Below, piece by piece: positions 40,717-49,136 of a DNA stretch of 64,000 nucleotides. A program made the position numbers and the translations under genes. The notes below the pieces were generated by a model. The model searched no databases. It was not told where the DNA came from and saw nothing but the letters and a program-made list of their open reading frames with translations. This stretch comes from UBA7803 sp963822255 (lineage in GTDB: Bacteria; Pseudomonadota; Gammaproteobacteria; Pseudomonadales; Azotimanducaceae). Every line of letters starts with the position of its first letter. Within the stretch, counting starts at the first letter, position 1. The stretch lies in contig CAWGGV010000003.1 in NCBI GenBank assembly GCA_963822255.1, positions 186,001-250,000 on the forward strand. The letters are read 5' to 3'.

Positions 40717-41576
40717 CGGCCGCCGGCGGTGCGCGCCAGCACGGCGTTCATGCTGCCGCTCGTGAAGCCGGAGAGATCGAGGCTGACGTAGAGGAAGCCC
40801 AACGCCTTCAGGTGAGTCACGAACTCCTCTCGCCAGGGGAGGAAGCGTTCGACGTCGGCGAGCGGCAATTCGAGGCGCGCAAGCTCCCCCGGGTGCACGC
40901 GGACGCGCAGCTCGTCGAAGCCGCGCTCGCGCAGCCAGCGCTCGGCGGCATCCACGCGGGCGAGGCCTGCACCGCTGATGGCGACGCCATAGGCGAAGCG
41001 CGAGGACAGGCAGGCCATGGCGGGCTTCGCCCAGATGGACAGCCCGAGAGCGTGCGCGGCAGCGCGGATGTCCGCTTTGCGAAAGCCGTTCTGCTTCAGG
41101 GGGCTCTGCACGTCGTGCTCCCGGCCGGCATCCTGGCCGGGTCGGTAATCGCCCACGTCGTCGAGGTTGTAGCCGTCGAGAATCCACGCGTACCCCTCCC
41201 GCGCTGCTACGGTATCCAGGGTATCCCACAGCGTGTCCTTGCAGAAATAGCAGCGATTGGGCGGGTTCGCCGCGTAGTCGGCGTTGTCGAGCTCCGCCGT
41301 GGCCACGGTTCGGTGGCGGCCGCCCACTTCCCGAGCCAGGCGCGTCAGCGATTCCCGTTCCCAGGAAGCCAGCGACGGCGACACCGCTGTGACCCCCAGA
41401 GCGTCGTCCCCCAGCACGTCTGAGGCCACCTTCCAGAGGAACGTGCTGTCGATGCCGCCGGAGACCGCCACGATCGCTGGCCGATGCCCGTCGAGCCATT
41501 GCCGCAGCCGTTCGAGCTTGTCCTGCCAGGCGCCGCCGGCGTCGAGGTCGGTGGCGATCAGTCGGCTGTCGCTCAC
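40713..41576 (-). CDS. larE: Sulfur transferase LarE with three-cysteine pattern
   Basis: 287 residues from a GTG that overlaps the upstream stop (GTGA). LarE adds the two sulfur atoms to the pincer nucleotide. The PP-loop ATP site is SGGIDS (39-44). Cysteines stand at 109, 112 (NRCYFCKD) and 189 (PAMACLSSRF). In L. plantarum LarE a single Cys at the last position gives up its own sulfur; enzymes with CxxC plus a third Cys are reported to hold a [4Fe-4S] cluster and work catalytically. This copy has the three-cysteine pattern (assignment by motif only). Confidence 0.92.
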   Translation of the reverse strand: MSDSRLIATDLDAGGAWQDKLERLRQWLDGHRPAIVAVSGGIDSTFLWKVASDVLGDDALGVTAVSPSLASWERESLTRLAREVGGRHRTVATAELDNADYAANPPNRCYFCKDTLWDTLDTVAAREGYAWILDGYNLDDVGDYRPGQDAGREHDVQSPLKQNGFRKADIRAAAHALGLSIWAKPAMACLSSRFAYGVAISGAGLARVDAAERWLRERGFDELRVRVHPGELARLELPLADVERFLPWREEFVTHLKALGFLYVSLDLSGFTSGSMNAVLARTAGGR

Positions 41577-42793
41577 GACGCCCGCCTCAGCAGTCCATGG
41601 GTGTCGGCGCAGAGCTCGGCGATGTCCAGCCCGTGGCTGCAGGCGTTGCGGCAGGGCTCGCCGCTGCAGCCCAGGCAGGCGGATGCGTCGGCGTCCAGGG
41701 TGCGGTATTCCCGGCGCGCGAATGCCGCGTCCTCGTAGTCCACGGCGTACATGCGGGTGCGCATGACGTCGGCGATGGGCACGCCGTACGGGCACGCGCC
41801 CTCGCAGTCGTTGCACACGCGCCGGCAGTAGCTCGCGCCGTTCAGGTGCGCGTAGTGGCGAAGCAGCTCCACGTGCCGCGCGGTGACGGCTTCGGCACCG
41901 GAGGCTCCGAGGTACTCGTCGATCAGCTCCTGTCCGGTCATGGATACCACCAGCGCGTCCACGTGAGGACTCGAAAGCACCCAGGCGAACGCCGCCTGGG
42001 CGAACGTGGCGCCGCCGGTTTCGTAGGGGCGCATGTCGTTCAGACGCGCGCCCATGAGGGTCTTCATGACAACGACGCCAACGCCTCTCGACTTCGCCTT
42101 GTCGAGCAGTCCGGGCAGACCGGGCTGGGTGGCGACGTAGTCGAAGGAACGGGTCAACTTCTCGTAGAACGCCGGATCCTCACCGAAATTGTAGGCGGCC
42201 AGAATCACGTCGGCGAGACCGTGCCCGATCGCGTAGTCGAGGCATTCCACCAGATGGCCGGCGTGGCCCGACATGCCGGTCGCACGGATCTTGCCCTGGC
42301 TTCTGGCCCGTTCCACGAACTCCCCCCACTCGGGATTTTCGAGGCGCGCCAGGTCGTTGACGGCATGGTTCAGGTAGACGTCCACGTAGTCGGTGTTCAG
42401 ACGCCTGAGGCTGCCTTCCAGCGCCGCCGTCAGCTCCTGGCGGGTCGAGTGCGGCCAGCACTTGGTCTTCGACACCAGGTACACGCGCTGGCGTTCCCCC
42501 GCCAGCGCCCGCCCCAGTACCCGTTCCGCGTCGCCGCCCGTGTAGCTGTCCGCGCTGTCGAAGTAGTTGATGCCCCGGTCCAGGGCGTGGTGCACCAGCG
42601 GCTCGTCGCCGCGCCGGAGGCGGCTCGAGCCGAAGGAGATGTCGGAGACTTCGAAGCCGGTTCGGCCGAGCGCGCGGTAGCGCCGGACCCGGTGGGCGCC
42701 GGTGTCTGCCGCCGGGGCAGGCGCCGCCATGGCGGACGCCGCCGGTAGCAGCGCTCCCAGGGCGCCGGCCTGGAGGAATAGCCGTCGGTCCAT
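41573..42793 (-). CDS. Tat-type secreted aldo/keto reductase with two [4Fe-4S] motifs
   Basis: 406 residues. The N-terminus MDRRLFLQAGALGALLPAASAMA looks like a twin-arginine signal. The aldo/keto-reductase barrel keeps the catalytic tetrad Asp79, Tyr84, Lys109 and His143. The C-terminal extension has two ferredoxin-like cysteine sets: 323/327/330/334 and 373/376/381/385. The frame opens further upstream, but the Tat-like start at 42793 is the sensible one. Substrate unknown. It overlaps larE by four bases and is the first gene of a coupled operon with larE-larB-larC, while larA itself is absent. The Fe-S motifs in an exported reductase suggest electron transfer with a membrane or periplasmic partner (inference). 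Confidence 0.88.
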   Translation of the reverse strand: MDRRLFLQAGALGALLPAASAMAAPAPAADTGAHRVRRYRALGRTGFEVSDISFGSSRLRRGDEPLVHHALDRGINYFDSADSYTGGDAERVLGRALAGERQRVYLVSKTKCWPHSTRQELTAALEGSLRRLNTDYVDVYLNHAVNDLARLENPEWGEFVERARSQGKIRATGMSGHAGHLVECLDYAIGHGLADVILAAYNFGEDPAFYEKLTRSFDYVATQPGLPGLLDKAKSRGVGVVVMKTLMGARLNDMRPYETGGATFAQAAFAWVLSSPHVDALVVSMTGQELIDEYLGASGAEAVTARHVELLRHYAHLNGASYCRRVCNDCEGACPYGVPIADVMRTRMYAVDYEDAAFARREYRTLDADASACLGCSGEPCRNACSHGLDIAELCADTHGLLRRAS

Positions 42794-42941
42794 GTGGCCT
42801 CCGGTCCGTCGGATGCTGGGGAATCGGAGAATAACGCGGAAGCAGCCGGCGGCGCCATCGGCGCCCATGACCACGGGGTGTGTGGTGCCGGCTCGGACAA
42901 CGGAGTTATGCTCGGACGAAATCCGCTGAGCGGGGTCCGCT

Positions 42942-43214
42942 ATGAACAGTGACGACAGGGGTCTCACCAACCACACCATCACCGTGTGCCTGGAAGGCGG
43001 CGCCATGCTCGGACCGTTCCGCGCCACGTGGAGCCGGGAGATGGTCAGCGACGTGCGGGAGCTGGTCAGGGAGTACGACGCATTCCTGAAGGGCGACGCC
43101 CAGAAGCGTTACAAGTATCACCTGCACGATTCGGAGGAGCGGATCTCGCATTCGCTGGTCGTCGACTTCAAGCGGGTGACTGCCATTTACGACAAGGTGG
43201 ACCTGCACGATTGA
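42942..43214 (+). CDS. Hypothetical 90-residue protein
   Basis: MNSDDRGLTNHTITVCLEGG ... IYDKVDLHD. Hydrophilic, no signal or membrane segment, one Cys. It is probably a small alpha/beta domain, with beta-like ITVCLEGGAMLGPFRATW and a helical segment MVSDVRELVREYDAFLKGD. I do not recognise the family. Codon use looks like its neighbours. It lies divergent from the aldo/keto reductase and 43 nt before the rhomboid gene. Confidence 0.6.
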   Translation: MNSDDRGLTNHTITVCLEGGAMLGPFRATWSREMVSDVRELVREYDAFLKGDAQKRYKYHLHDSEERISHSLVVDFKRVTAIYDKVDLHD

Positions 43215-43257
43215 CGCGGAGGTCACGTGTATCCGGCGCAGCCGGAGCCGCCAGCCG

Positions 43258-44097
43258 TTGAACGAGCTGAGTCTGGTGCTGGCGGCGGTGTCCATCGATC
43301 ATGAGATCGAGTTCGATGGGCACGACTGGTGCCTGTGGGTGAGCGGCCGGGACGCGGTTGCCGCCGAGGGCGAGCTGGCGTCCTATCAGCACGAGAACAT
43401 CCCGCCGAAGCGCGTCTACCGTCCGGTACAGACCGTCGACAGCGGATGGCTGGGCGTGTTCGGTTACCTGCTGGTGATCTGGGCATTGCCGTCGCTCGAG
43501 GGCGCGCGAGTGTTCGGCTGGCAGTGGCGGGAGTCCGGGGTCATGGACGCCGATCTCGTCGTTGCCGGCGCCTGGTGGCGCACCGTCACCTCGCTGACCC
43601 TGCACGCCGATCTCGCGCACCTGGTGGGCAACTCGGTGTTCGGCGCTGCGTTCGGCCTGTTCGTCGGACGCTATCTGGGGTCGGGTCTGGGTTGGCTGCT
43701 GGTGCTGTTGGCCGGCGCCCTGGGCAACGGCATCGACGCCGTCTATCGGCAGCCGGAGTTCAGGTCCCTGGGCGCGTCCACGGCCACGTTCGCGTCCTTG
43801 TCTCTGGTCGGGGCGTTCGTGTGGCGCCGAGGATATCTGCGCGGCTGGGACTGGCGGCGCAGGTTTGCACCGGTGTTCGGCGGCGTTGCGCTGCTGGTTT
43901 ACACCGGCTTCGGTGGCGGCAACACCGACGTGGTGGCGCACGTATCCGGCTTCGGGGTGGGGCTGCTGCTGGGGCTGGCGCTCGGCGGCATCGACGTGCG
44001 CCGGCTCGGCCGGGGTCTGCAGGTGCTCTGCGGGTCCGCGGCGCTGGCTGTGGTTGCCTGGGCCTGGTACCTGGCCGGCACGGCGATACCGGGATGA
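43258..44097 (+). CDS. Rhomboid-family intramembrane protease-like protein
   Basis: 279 residues from a TTG start; an upstream ribosome-like GCGGAGG at 43216 hints the true start may differ. After a ~60-residue cytoplasmic N-terminus comes a helix (WLGVFGYLLVIWALP), then the periplasmic-side WWRTVTSLTLHADLAHLVGNSVFGAAFGLFVG with the rhomboid His and Asn (117, 125). The catalytic-type Ser174 is in LGASTATF and His228 in VVAHVSGFGVG. The usual GxSG box reads GAST here. Likely a membrane serine protease; the target is unknown. Confidence 0.83.
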   Translation: MNELSLVLAAVSIDHEIEFDGHDWCLWVSGRDAVAAEGELASYQHENIPPKRVYRPVQTVDSGWLGVFGYLLVIWALPSLEGARVFGWQWRESGVMDADLVVAGAWWRTVTSLTLHADLAHLVGNSVFGAAFGLFVGRYLGSGLGWLLVLLAGALGNGIDAVYRQPEFRSLGASTATFASLSLVGAFVWRRGYLRGWDWRRRFAPVFGGVALLVYTGFGGGNTDVVAHVSGFGVGLLLGLALGGIDVRRLGRGLQVLCGSAALAVVAWAWYLAGTAIPG

Positions 44098-44121
44098 GGA
44101 CCGCGGCCTGGGGTGCGCCGC

Positions 44122-44704
44122 TCAGGAATCGCGGCTGGCCTCGCTCCAGCCACGCCCGCGGCGTCGCGACGGATCGACGATGAGGCTGCGGGTGCGGATC
44201 CGAAAGCGGTCGCCACGCCGGTCGCGGAAGTAGTGCTCGAGCGTTTCGCGGACCGCCGGGAACGCGAGCTCGTCCCAAGGCACGTCTTCCTCGCTGAACA
44301 GCGGCCACGGCCTCAGTTTCTTCGCCGGGGTCGAACTCGGGCGCGGCCAGACGGCCGCGGAAGAACATGTAGATCTGCGAGATGTGGGGCAGGCTGAAGA
44401 CGGTGTATAGGTCGTCCACGTCGACCCGGGCCCGGGCCTCCTCCCAGGTCTCCCTGAGGGCGCCTGCTTCCGCCGTCTCACCGTTCTCCAGAAAACCGGC
44501 CGGCAACGTCCAGAATCCGCGGCGGGGGGCGATGGCCCGTTTGCACAGCAGCACCTGGCCTTCCCAGGTGACCAGACAGCCGGTTACCACTCTGGGATTC
44601 TGATAGTGCACGGTGTCGCAGTGCTCGCACATGAAGCGCTCCCGGGAATCTCCGGGCGGTACCTTGTACACCACCGGCTGGCCACAGGCGCTGCAGTACT
44701 TCAT
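44122..44704 (-). pseudogene. Zinc-ribbon Nudix hydrolase, one frameshift
   Basis: Starts at 44704 (MKYCSACGQPVVYKVPPGD). A four-cysteine zinc ribbon (Cys4, 7, 26, 29) precedes a Nudix domain whose box is GFLENGETAEAGALRETWEEARARV. After one frame change near 44310 it continues WPLFSEEDVPWDELAFPAVRETLEHYFRDRR. About 194 residues. The family hydrolyses nucleoside diphosphate-linked compounds, possibly ADP-ribose or NADH-like substrates. A TATACT hexamer lies 7 nt upstream of the ATG. Confidence 0.85.
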
Positions 44705-44711
44705 GACGCGC

Positions 44712-44717
44712 AGTATA
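44712..44717 (-). promoter_or_regulatory. -10 element directly upstream of the Nudix gene
   Basis: TATACT on the minus strand, seven bases before the ATG at 44704, so initiation would fall at or next to the start codon (leaderless-type spacing, as seen for iscR). A convincing -35 was not found. Confidence 0.4.
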
Positions 44718-44824
44718 ACGCCGTCGGCCGCCACGGCAGCCGTCCGTTGCCTTGCGTTGCCTTCGGCTTCCTTGCGTTTGCCTCCGTTCCCGTCCGCTTC
44801 AGTCGCGGGAGCGGTCGAACGGGA

Positions 44825-45136
44825 TCACCGGGGCCGCGGCGGACCGACCGCGAGCGCCGGCTGCAGCGCTTCCGGCGGGGCGACCATGGACCGGTGCAGG
44901 TCGGCAAGCGACCGGCACATCATTTCCGAGATGCGGATGGCGGCGGCAAGCGGAGTAGTAGCCCGCCGACGTTCCATGTCGACGCGGAACTGCAGGCCCT
45001 GCAGGCGCTTTCTGGTGGCATCGTTGCTGGCTGCAGCGATCACGGCGTCCGTCAATGAACGTCGCAACGTCTCGAGTCCCTGCGGGTCGTTGCGGGCCAT
45101 GTCCACCAGCACATCGAACGCTGGTAATCGGGGCAT
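44825..45136 (-). CDS. DUF3135-like protein
   Basis: 103 residues from the ATG at 45136 (MPRLPAFDVLVDMARNDPQGLETLRRSL). The 'FD.L..MA..DP..LE.LR..L', 'RLQGLQFRVDMERRRA.TPLAA.IRISEMM' pattern is that of DUF3135, short cytoplasmic helical proteins of Gammaproteobacteria with no known role. An extra 12 codons upstream in frame are possible but not family-like. It is next to the Nudix gene on the same strand, 120 nt apart. Confidence 0.78.
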   Translation of the reverse strand: MPRLPAFDVLVDMARNDPQGLETLRRSLTDAVIAAASNDATRKRLQGLQFRVDMERRRATTPLAAAIRISEMMCRSLADLHRSMVAPPEALQPALAVGPPRPR

Positions 45137-45208
45137 GGTGACCCTTTTGTTGTGTTGCTTTTGCCGAATCACCCGCCAGCGGCCAGCGACTCGGATGTCT
45201 TTGGCGGT

Positions 45209-45236
45209 TTGCTTACCGCATCCTCATCGCTACTAT
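45209..45236 (+). promoter_or_regulatory. Promoter for the YrdA-like gene
   Basis: TTGCTT (45209-45214), a 16-bp spacer and TACTAT (45231-45236), about 80 nt ahead of the GTG start at 45320, in the divergent gap with the DUF3135 gene. Confidence 0.5.
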
Positions 45237-45319
45237 GCCGGGATCGTTCCCGCAGGCACCACGCGTGGGCTGTAAGGGAATTGTCCTGAAGAATTCGATG
45301 GCCGGGAGAAGGGGGCGAC

Positions 45320-45802
45320 GTGCTGTTTCAGCTCGAAGATCGGCGGGTGCAGGCGGAAGGCGACTACTGGGTCGCGGACAACGCGGTGGTGGTCGGCTCG
45401 GTGCTGCTGAAGCGCGACGCCAGCGTCTGGTTTCACGCCGTGCTGCGCGGAGACAACGAGCTCATCACGGTGGGTGAGGGCTCCAACGTACAGGACGGCT
45501 CGGTGCTGCATACCGACCCCGGTTATCCGCTCGTCATCGGCAGCTACGTGACCGTGGGACACAAGGCCATGCTGCACGGCTGCGAGATCGGTGACAACAG
45601 CCTGGTCGGCATCAACGCCGTGATCCTGAACGGGGCGAAGATCGGCCGAAACTGTCTCATCGGCGCCAACGCGCTGATCACCGAAGGCAAGGAGATTCCC
45701 GACAACTCCATGGTGCTCGGCGCCCCGGGCAAGGTCGTGCGGCAGCTTTCAGAGGATCAGGTGAAGGGCCTGCGGCTATCCGCCGAGCATTACGTCGACT
45801 AA
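45320..45802 (+). CDS. Gamma-carbonic-anhydrase-like hexapeptide-repeat protein (YrdA type)
   Basis: 160 residues, GTG start after GGAGAAGGGGG. A left-handed beta-helix of hexapeptide repeats (VVVGSVLLKRDASVWFHAVLRGDNELITVGEGSNVQDGSVLHTD) carries the metal-binding His pattern (HTD, VTVGHKAMLHGCEIG) and ends in a helix SEDQVKGLRLSAEHYVD. YrdA-like proteins bind zinc; carbonic anhydrase activity is not established for most. purT begins 65 nt downstream. Confidence 0.88.
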   Translation: MLFQLEDRRVQAEGDYWVADNAVVVGSVLLKRDASVWFHAVLRGDNELITVGEGSNVQDGSVLHTDPGYPLVIGSYVTVGHKAMLHGCEIGDNSLVGINAVILNGAKIGRNCLIGANALITEGKEIPDNSMVLGAPGKVVRQLSEDQVKGLRLSAEHYVD

Positions 45803-45867
45803 TGCGCGCCGCTTTCGCGAACGGCTCATCGTTCAGGATCGGGCGGATTCGCCGGAGCGGCCGGGCG

Positions 45868-47083
45868 ATGAGCGACGAGGGTTCTGATGTGGTGATCGGC
45901 ACTCCGCTGACCCCCGGCGCGACCCGAGTGATGTTGCTCGGTGCCGGCGAGCTGGGCAAGGAAGTCGTCATAGAGCTGCAGCGGCTCGGCGTCGAAACCA
46001 TCGCCGTCGACCGTTACGCCAACGCGCCCGCTATGCAGGTGGCGCACCGCTGCGCACGTCGTGGACATGCTGGACGGGGCGGCGTTGCGCGCCGTCATCG
46101 AGCGCGAGAAGCCCCATCTGGTGGTGCCGGAGATCGAGGCCATCGCCACGCCCACTCTGGTGGAGATGGCGGCGGAGGGGCACACGATCATCCCGACGGC
46201 CCGCGCTACCCGCCTCACCATGGATCGCCAAGGCATCCGCCGGCTGGCGGCGGAGGAGCTGGGGCTTCGGACCTCGCCGTACCGCTTCGCGGCCAGCGAT
46301 CGCGAGTACCGCCGGGCGCTCGAGGAGATCGGGCTGCCGTGCGTGGTCAAGCCGGTGATGAGCTCGTCGGGTAAAGGTCAATCGGTGGTGCAGACGCCGG
46401 GCGATGCGGCGGCCGCCTGGCAGTACGCCCAGCAAGGCGGACGGGCCGGCGATGCACGCGGCGCCAGTTCCACCGTCATCGTGGAAGGGTTCGTCCCGTT
46501 CGACTACGAGATCACCCTGCTGACCGTCCGTCACGTGGGCGGCACCGCCTTCTGCGAGCCGGTGGGTCACTGTCAGGAGGACGGCGACTATCGGGAGTCC
46601 TGGCAGCCCCAGCCGATGAAGCCGTCGGTGCTCGAGGAGTCCCGCCGCATGGCGGAGCAGGTGACCGGCGCCCTCGGCGGCCGGGGTCTCTTCGGCGTCG
46701 AGTTCTTCGTCCGCGGCGACGACGTGTACTTCAGCGAGGTGAGCCCGCGGCCGCACGACACCGGCATGGTCACGATGATCAGCCAGGATCTCTCCGAGTT
46801 CGCCCTTCACGCCCGGGCCATCCTCGGCCTGCCGGTGCCGGACATCCGTTGCCGGGGCCCGGCGGCGTCGGCCGTGATCCTGGTCGAAGGGCAGTCGGGC
46901 GCCGTGCGCTTCCACGGGCTCGACCGCGCGCTGGCACAGCCCGACACTCAGCTGCGGCTGTTCGGCAAGCCGGAGGTGCGCGGTAAGCGCCGCATGGGCG
47001 TGGCGCTGGCGCTCGGTGAGGACGTGGACCAGGCCCGCCGGCGTGCGCGCGCCGCCGCCGAGGCGGTGCGGCCGGAGCTCTGA
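45868..47083 (+). pseudogene. purT: Formate-dependent GAR transformylase PurT, one frameshift
   Basis: PurT uses formate and ATP to make formyl-GAR, an alternative to PurN. ATG 45868 (after GGAGCGG) gives MSDEGSDVVIGTPLTPGATRVMLLGAGELGKEVVIELQRLGVETIAVDRY. One shift near 46055 continues HVVDMLDGAALRAVIEREKPHLVVPEIEAIAT, then the ATP-grasp fold (VVKPVMSSSGKGQSVV, LFGVEFFVRGDDVYFSEVSPRPHDTGMVTM). About 405 residues (E. coli 392). An upstream in-frame ATG at 45802 adds 22 residues without family support. Confidence 0.9.
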
Positions 47084-47086
47084 CGG

Positions 47087-47102
47087 AGTCGCAGAAGCGA
47101 CT
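47087..47102. terminator. Small hairpin after purT
   Basis: AGTCGC (47087-47092), loop AGAA, GCGACT (47097-47102): a perfect 6-bp stem four bases after the purT stop. No T-run follows, so termination strength is uncertain. It separates purT from the leuA leader region. Confidence 0.4.
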
Positions 47103-47120
47103 GTGCTGGAGATACGGCGC

Positions 47121-47149
47121 TTGGCAAACGGACGTTCGGTGGCTATAGT
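47121..47149 (+). promoter_or_regulatory. leuA promoter
   Basis: TTGGCA (47121-47126), an exact 17-bp spacer and TATAGT (47144-47149). Initiation would be near 47156, about 30 nt before the leader peptide and 200 nt before leuA. This is the best promoter match in the region. Confidence 0.78.
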
Positions 47150-47186
47150 CGACGGTTCAGAGTCTTCGACGAGAGACCGTCCGCGC

Positions 47187-47246
47187 GTGACAAACCCGTC
47201 CGCACAGCTTGCCCTTCTTCTGCTGTCGCTGCGACTGCCGGCGTAG
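47187..47246 (+). CDS. leuL: leu operon leader peptide (19 residues, 7 Leu)
   Basis: GTG at 47187 to TAG at 47244-47246, product VTNPSAQLALLLLSLRLPA. Seven of 19 residues are leucine (positions 8, 10-13, 15 and 17), clustered just before the stop, as in amino-acid attenuation leaders. It lies between a good promoter and leuA, the leucine-pathway enzyme. Mutually exclusive stems can form over its end (see next entry). A strong ribosome site is not visible upstream (only a GAGAGA-like stretch), so translation efficiency is uncertain. Confidence 0.75.
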   Translation: MTNPSAQLALLLLSLRLPA

Positions 47247-47283
47247 CCGGCGTATATCCTTCCCCATCAGGGCCGGACGGCCC
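47237..47283 (+). promoter_or_regulatory. Candidate transcription attenuator of leuA
   Basis: Segment 1 (GCCGGC, 47237-47242) pairs with segment 2 (GCCGGC, 47246-47251) across the leader stop codon. Segment 2 (CCGGC, 47247-47251) can instead pair with segment 3 (GCCGG, 47272-47276). Segment 3 (GGGCC, 47270-47274) pairs with segment 4 (GGCCC, 47279-47283). This gives the 1:2, 2:3, 3:4 choice of classical attenuation. The 3:4 stem is short and lacks a T-run, so it may rely on Rho or another factor. A further stem AGCGC/GCGCT lies at 47305-47319. Confidence 0.5.
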
Positions 47284-47357
47284 ACCCCGAATCCCAAATT
47301 CTCAAGCGCTCGAGGCGCTGCCATGTGCCTGGCGCGAGCAATGACGCGAGGATGGTC

Positions 47358-49100
47358 ATGAGCGAGCAGACCGACACCCGACCGAAGACCGGGGCATGGC
47401 GGCGCCGGCCGCGCGGCCGGGCGCCGAGCCCGACCGGCCGCGGCGCCAACCGCATGCCTTTCCACAAGTACCGGCCGTTCCAGCCCATCGGGCTGTCGGA
47501 CCGCCAGTGGCCGAGCCGCACCATCGAGCGCGCGCCTCGCTGGTGCAGCGTCGATCTGAGGGACGGCAATCAGGCGCTGATCGATCCGATGTCGGTGGAC
47601 GAGAAGCTGCGGCTCTGGCAGCTGCTGCTCGACGTCGGATTCTCCGAGATCGAGGTAGGGATTCCCGGCGGCGTCGCAACCGGATTTCGATTTCATCCGG
47701 CGCATCATCGGCGAGCGGTCTGATCCCGGACGGCGTGGCCATTCAGGTGCTCTGCCAGGCGCGTCCCGAGCTGATCCAGCGCACGGTGGAGGCGCTCCAG
47801 GGCGCGCCGAAGGTGATCTTTCATCTGTACAACTCCACCTCCGAGCTGCAGCGGCGGGTGGTATTCCAGATGGACCGGGCCGGCATCATCGATCTGGCCG
47901 TGCGCGGCACTCGACTGGTGAAGGAGGGGCTCGAGCGCGCTCGATTCGGACATCACGTTCGAATATTCGCCGGAAAGCTTCACCGGCACCGAGCTGGACT
48001 TCGCGGTGGACATTTGCACGGCCGTCGCAGACGAGTGGGGTGCCACGCCGGATGAGCCGATGATCATCAATCTGCCGTCCACGGTGGAGATGGCCACGCC
48101 CAACGTCTACGCCGACCAGATCGAGTGGTTCTGCCGCAACTTTCCGCGCCGGGACAGCGCCGTGATCAGCCTGCACACGCACAACGACCGCGGTACCGGC
48201 GTGGCCGCCACCGAGCTCGCCCTCATGGCGGGCGCCGAGCGGGTGGAAGGCACCCTGTTCGGCAACGGCGAGCGCACCGGCAATTGCGACGTCGTCACCA
48301 TGGCTATGAACCTGTTCAGTCAGGGTGTGGACCCGGAGCTCGACTTTCGCGACATGCCGCGGGTTCGGGCGGTTGCCGAGGCAGTAACCAAGCTGCCGGT
48401 GCATCCTCGCCACCCCTACGCCGGTGATCTGGTGTTCACGGCGTTCTCGGGCTCGCACCAGGACGCCATCAAGAAGGGCATGACCAAGGTGGATCTGAAC
48501 CACTGGGAGGTGCCGTATCTGCCCATCGATCCTGCCGACGTGGGCTCCTCGTACAAGGAGAGCGTGCGGGTCAACAGCCAGTCCGGTAAGGGCGGCGTCG
48601 GCTTCATCCTCGAGGAGGTCTACGGGATCGCCTTGCCGCGGGAGATGCTGGTGGAGTTCAGCAAGGTGGTTCAGCGCCTGACGGAGACCCTGAACCGGGA
48701 GGTCAAGAACAGCGAAATTCTCGATGCGTTGCTCGAGGAATACATCGCCGACCAGGGCCCGTACAAGCTGCTGGACTTCGATCTGCTGACCGGGCGCCAG
48801 TCCGACCAGCGCTGTGTGGCGCGAGTGGAGGTGTCGGAGCAGCAGGTCACCATCGACGGTGAAGGCTCCGGGCCGATCGAGGCGTTCGTCAACGCACTGG
48901 CCGCTACCCTGAACGAGCCGCTCAACGTCATCGATTATCACGAGCAGTCCATGGGCTCCGGCAAGGACGCCAAGGCGTTGTGCATGGTGTCGATCGACGA
49001 GGGTGAGCACGGCCGCCGCTACGGCATCGGCGTCTCGCGCAACACCATAACCGCGTCGTTCAACGCCATCATGTCCGCGCTGAACCGGCGCTGGCGCTAG
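47358..49100 (+). pseudogene. leuA: 2-Isopropylmalate synthase LeuA, three frameshifts early in the gene
   Basis: First enzyme of leucine synthesis, condensing 2-ketoisovalerate and acetyl-CoA. ATG 47358 gives a basic 32-residue extension before the family start MPFHKYRPFQPIGLSDRQWPSRTI (ATG 47454 is the alternative). Next come APRWCSVDLRDGNQALIDPMS and, after shifts near 47667, 47714 and 47945, the rest in one frame. That part includes LHTHNDRGTGVAATELALMAGAERVEGTLFGNGERTGN, the metal-site HTH and catalytic region, and the C-terminal regulatory domain (EGSGPIEAFVNALAATLN). This is the longer LeuA type (~560-580 residues) found in Pseudomonas and Actinobacteria. Confidence 0.9.
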
Positions 49101-49107
49101 CGCCCGG

Positions 49108-49136
49108 GCGCTCGGGCCCAGGTGGGGTCCGAGCGC
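49108..49136. terminator. 8-bp hairpin between convergent leuA and YjbR-like genes
   Basis: GCGCTCGG (49108-49115) pairs with CCGAGCGC (49129-49136) around a 13-nt loop, 7 nt after the leuA stop and touching the stop codon of the opposite gene. No T-run. Placement fits a shared terminator. Confidence 0.4.
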
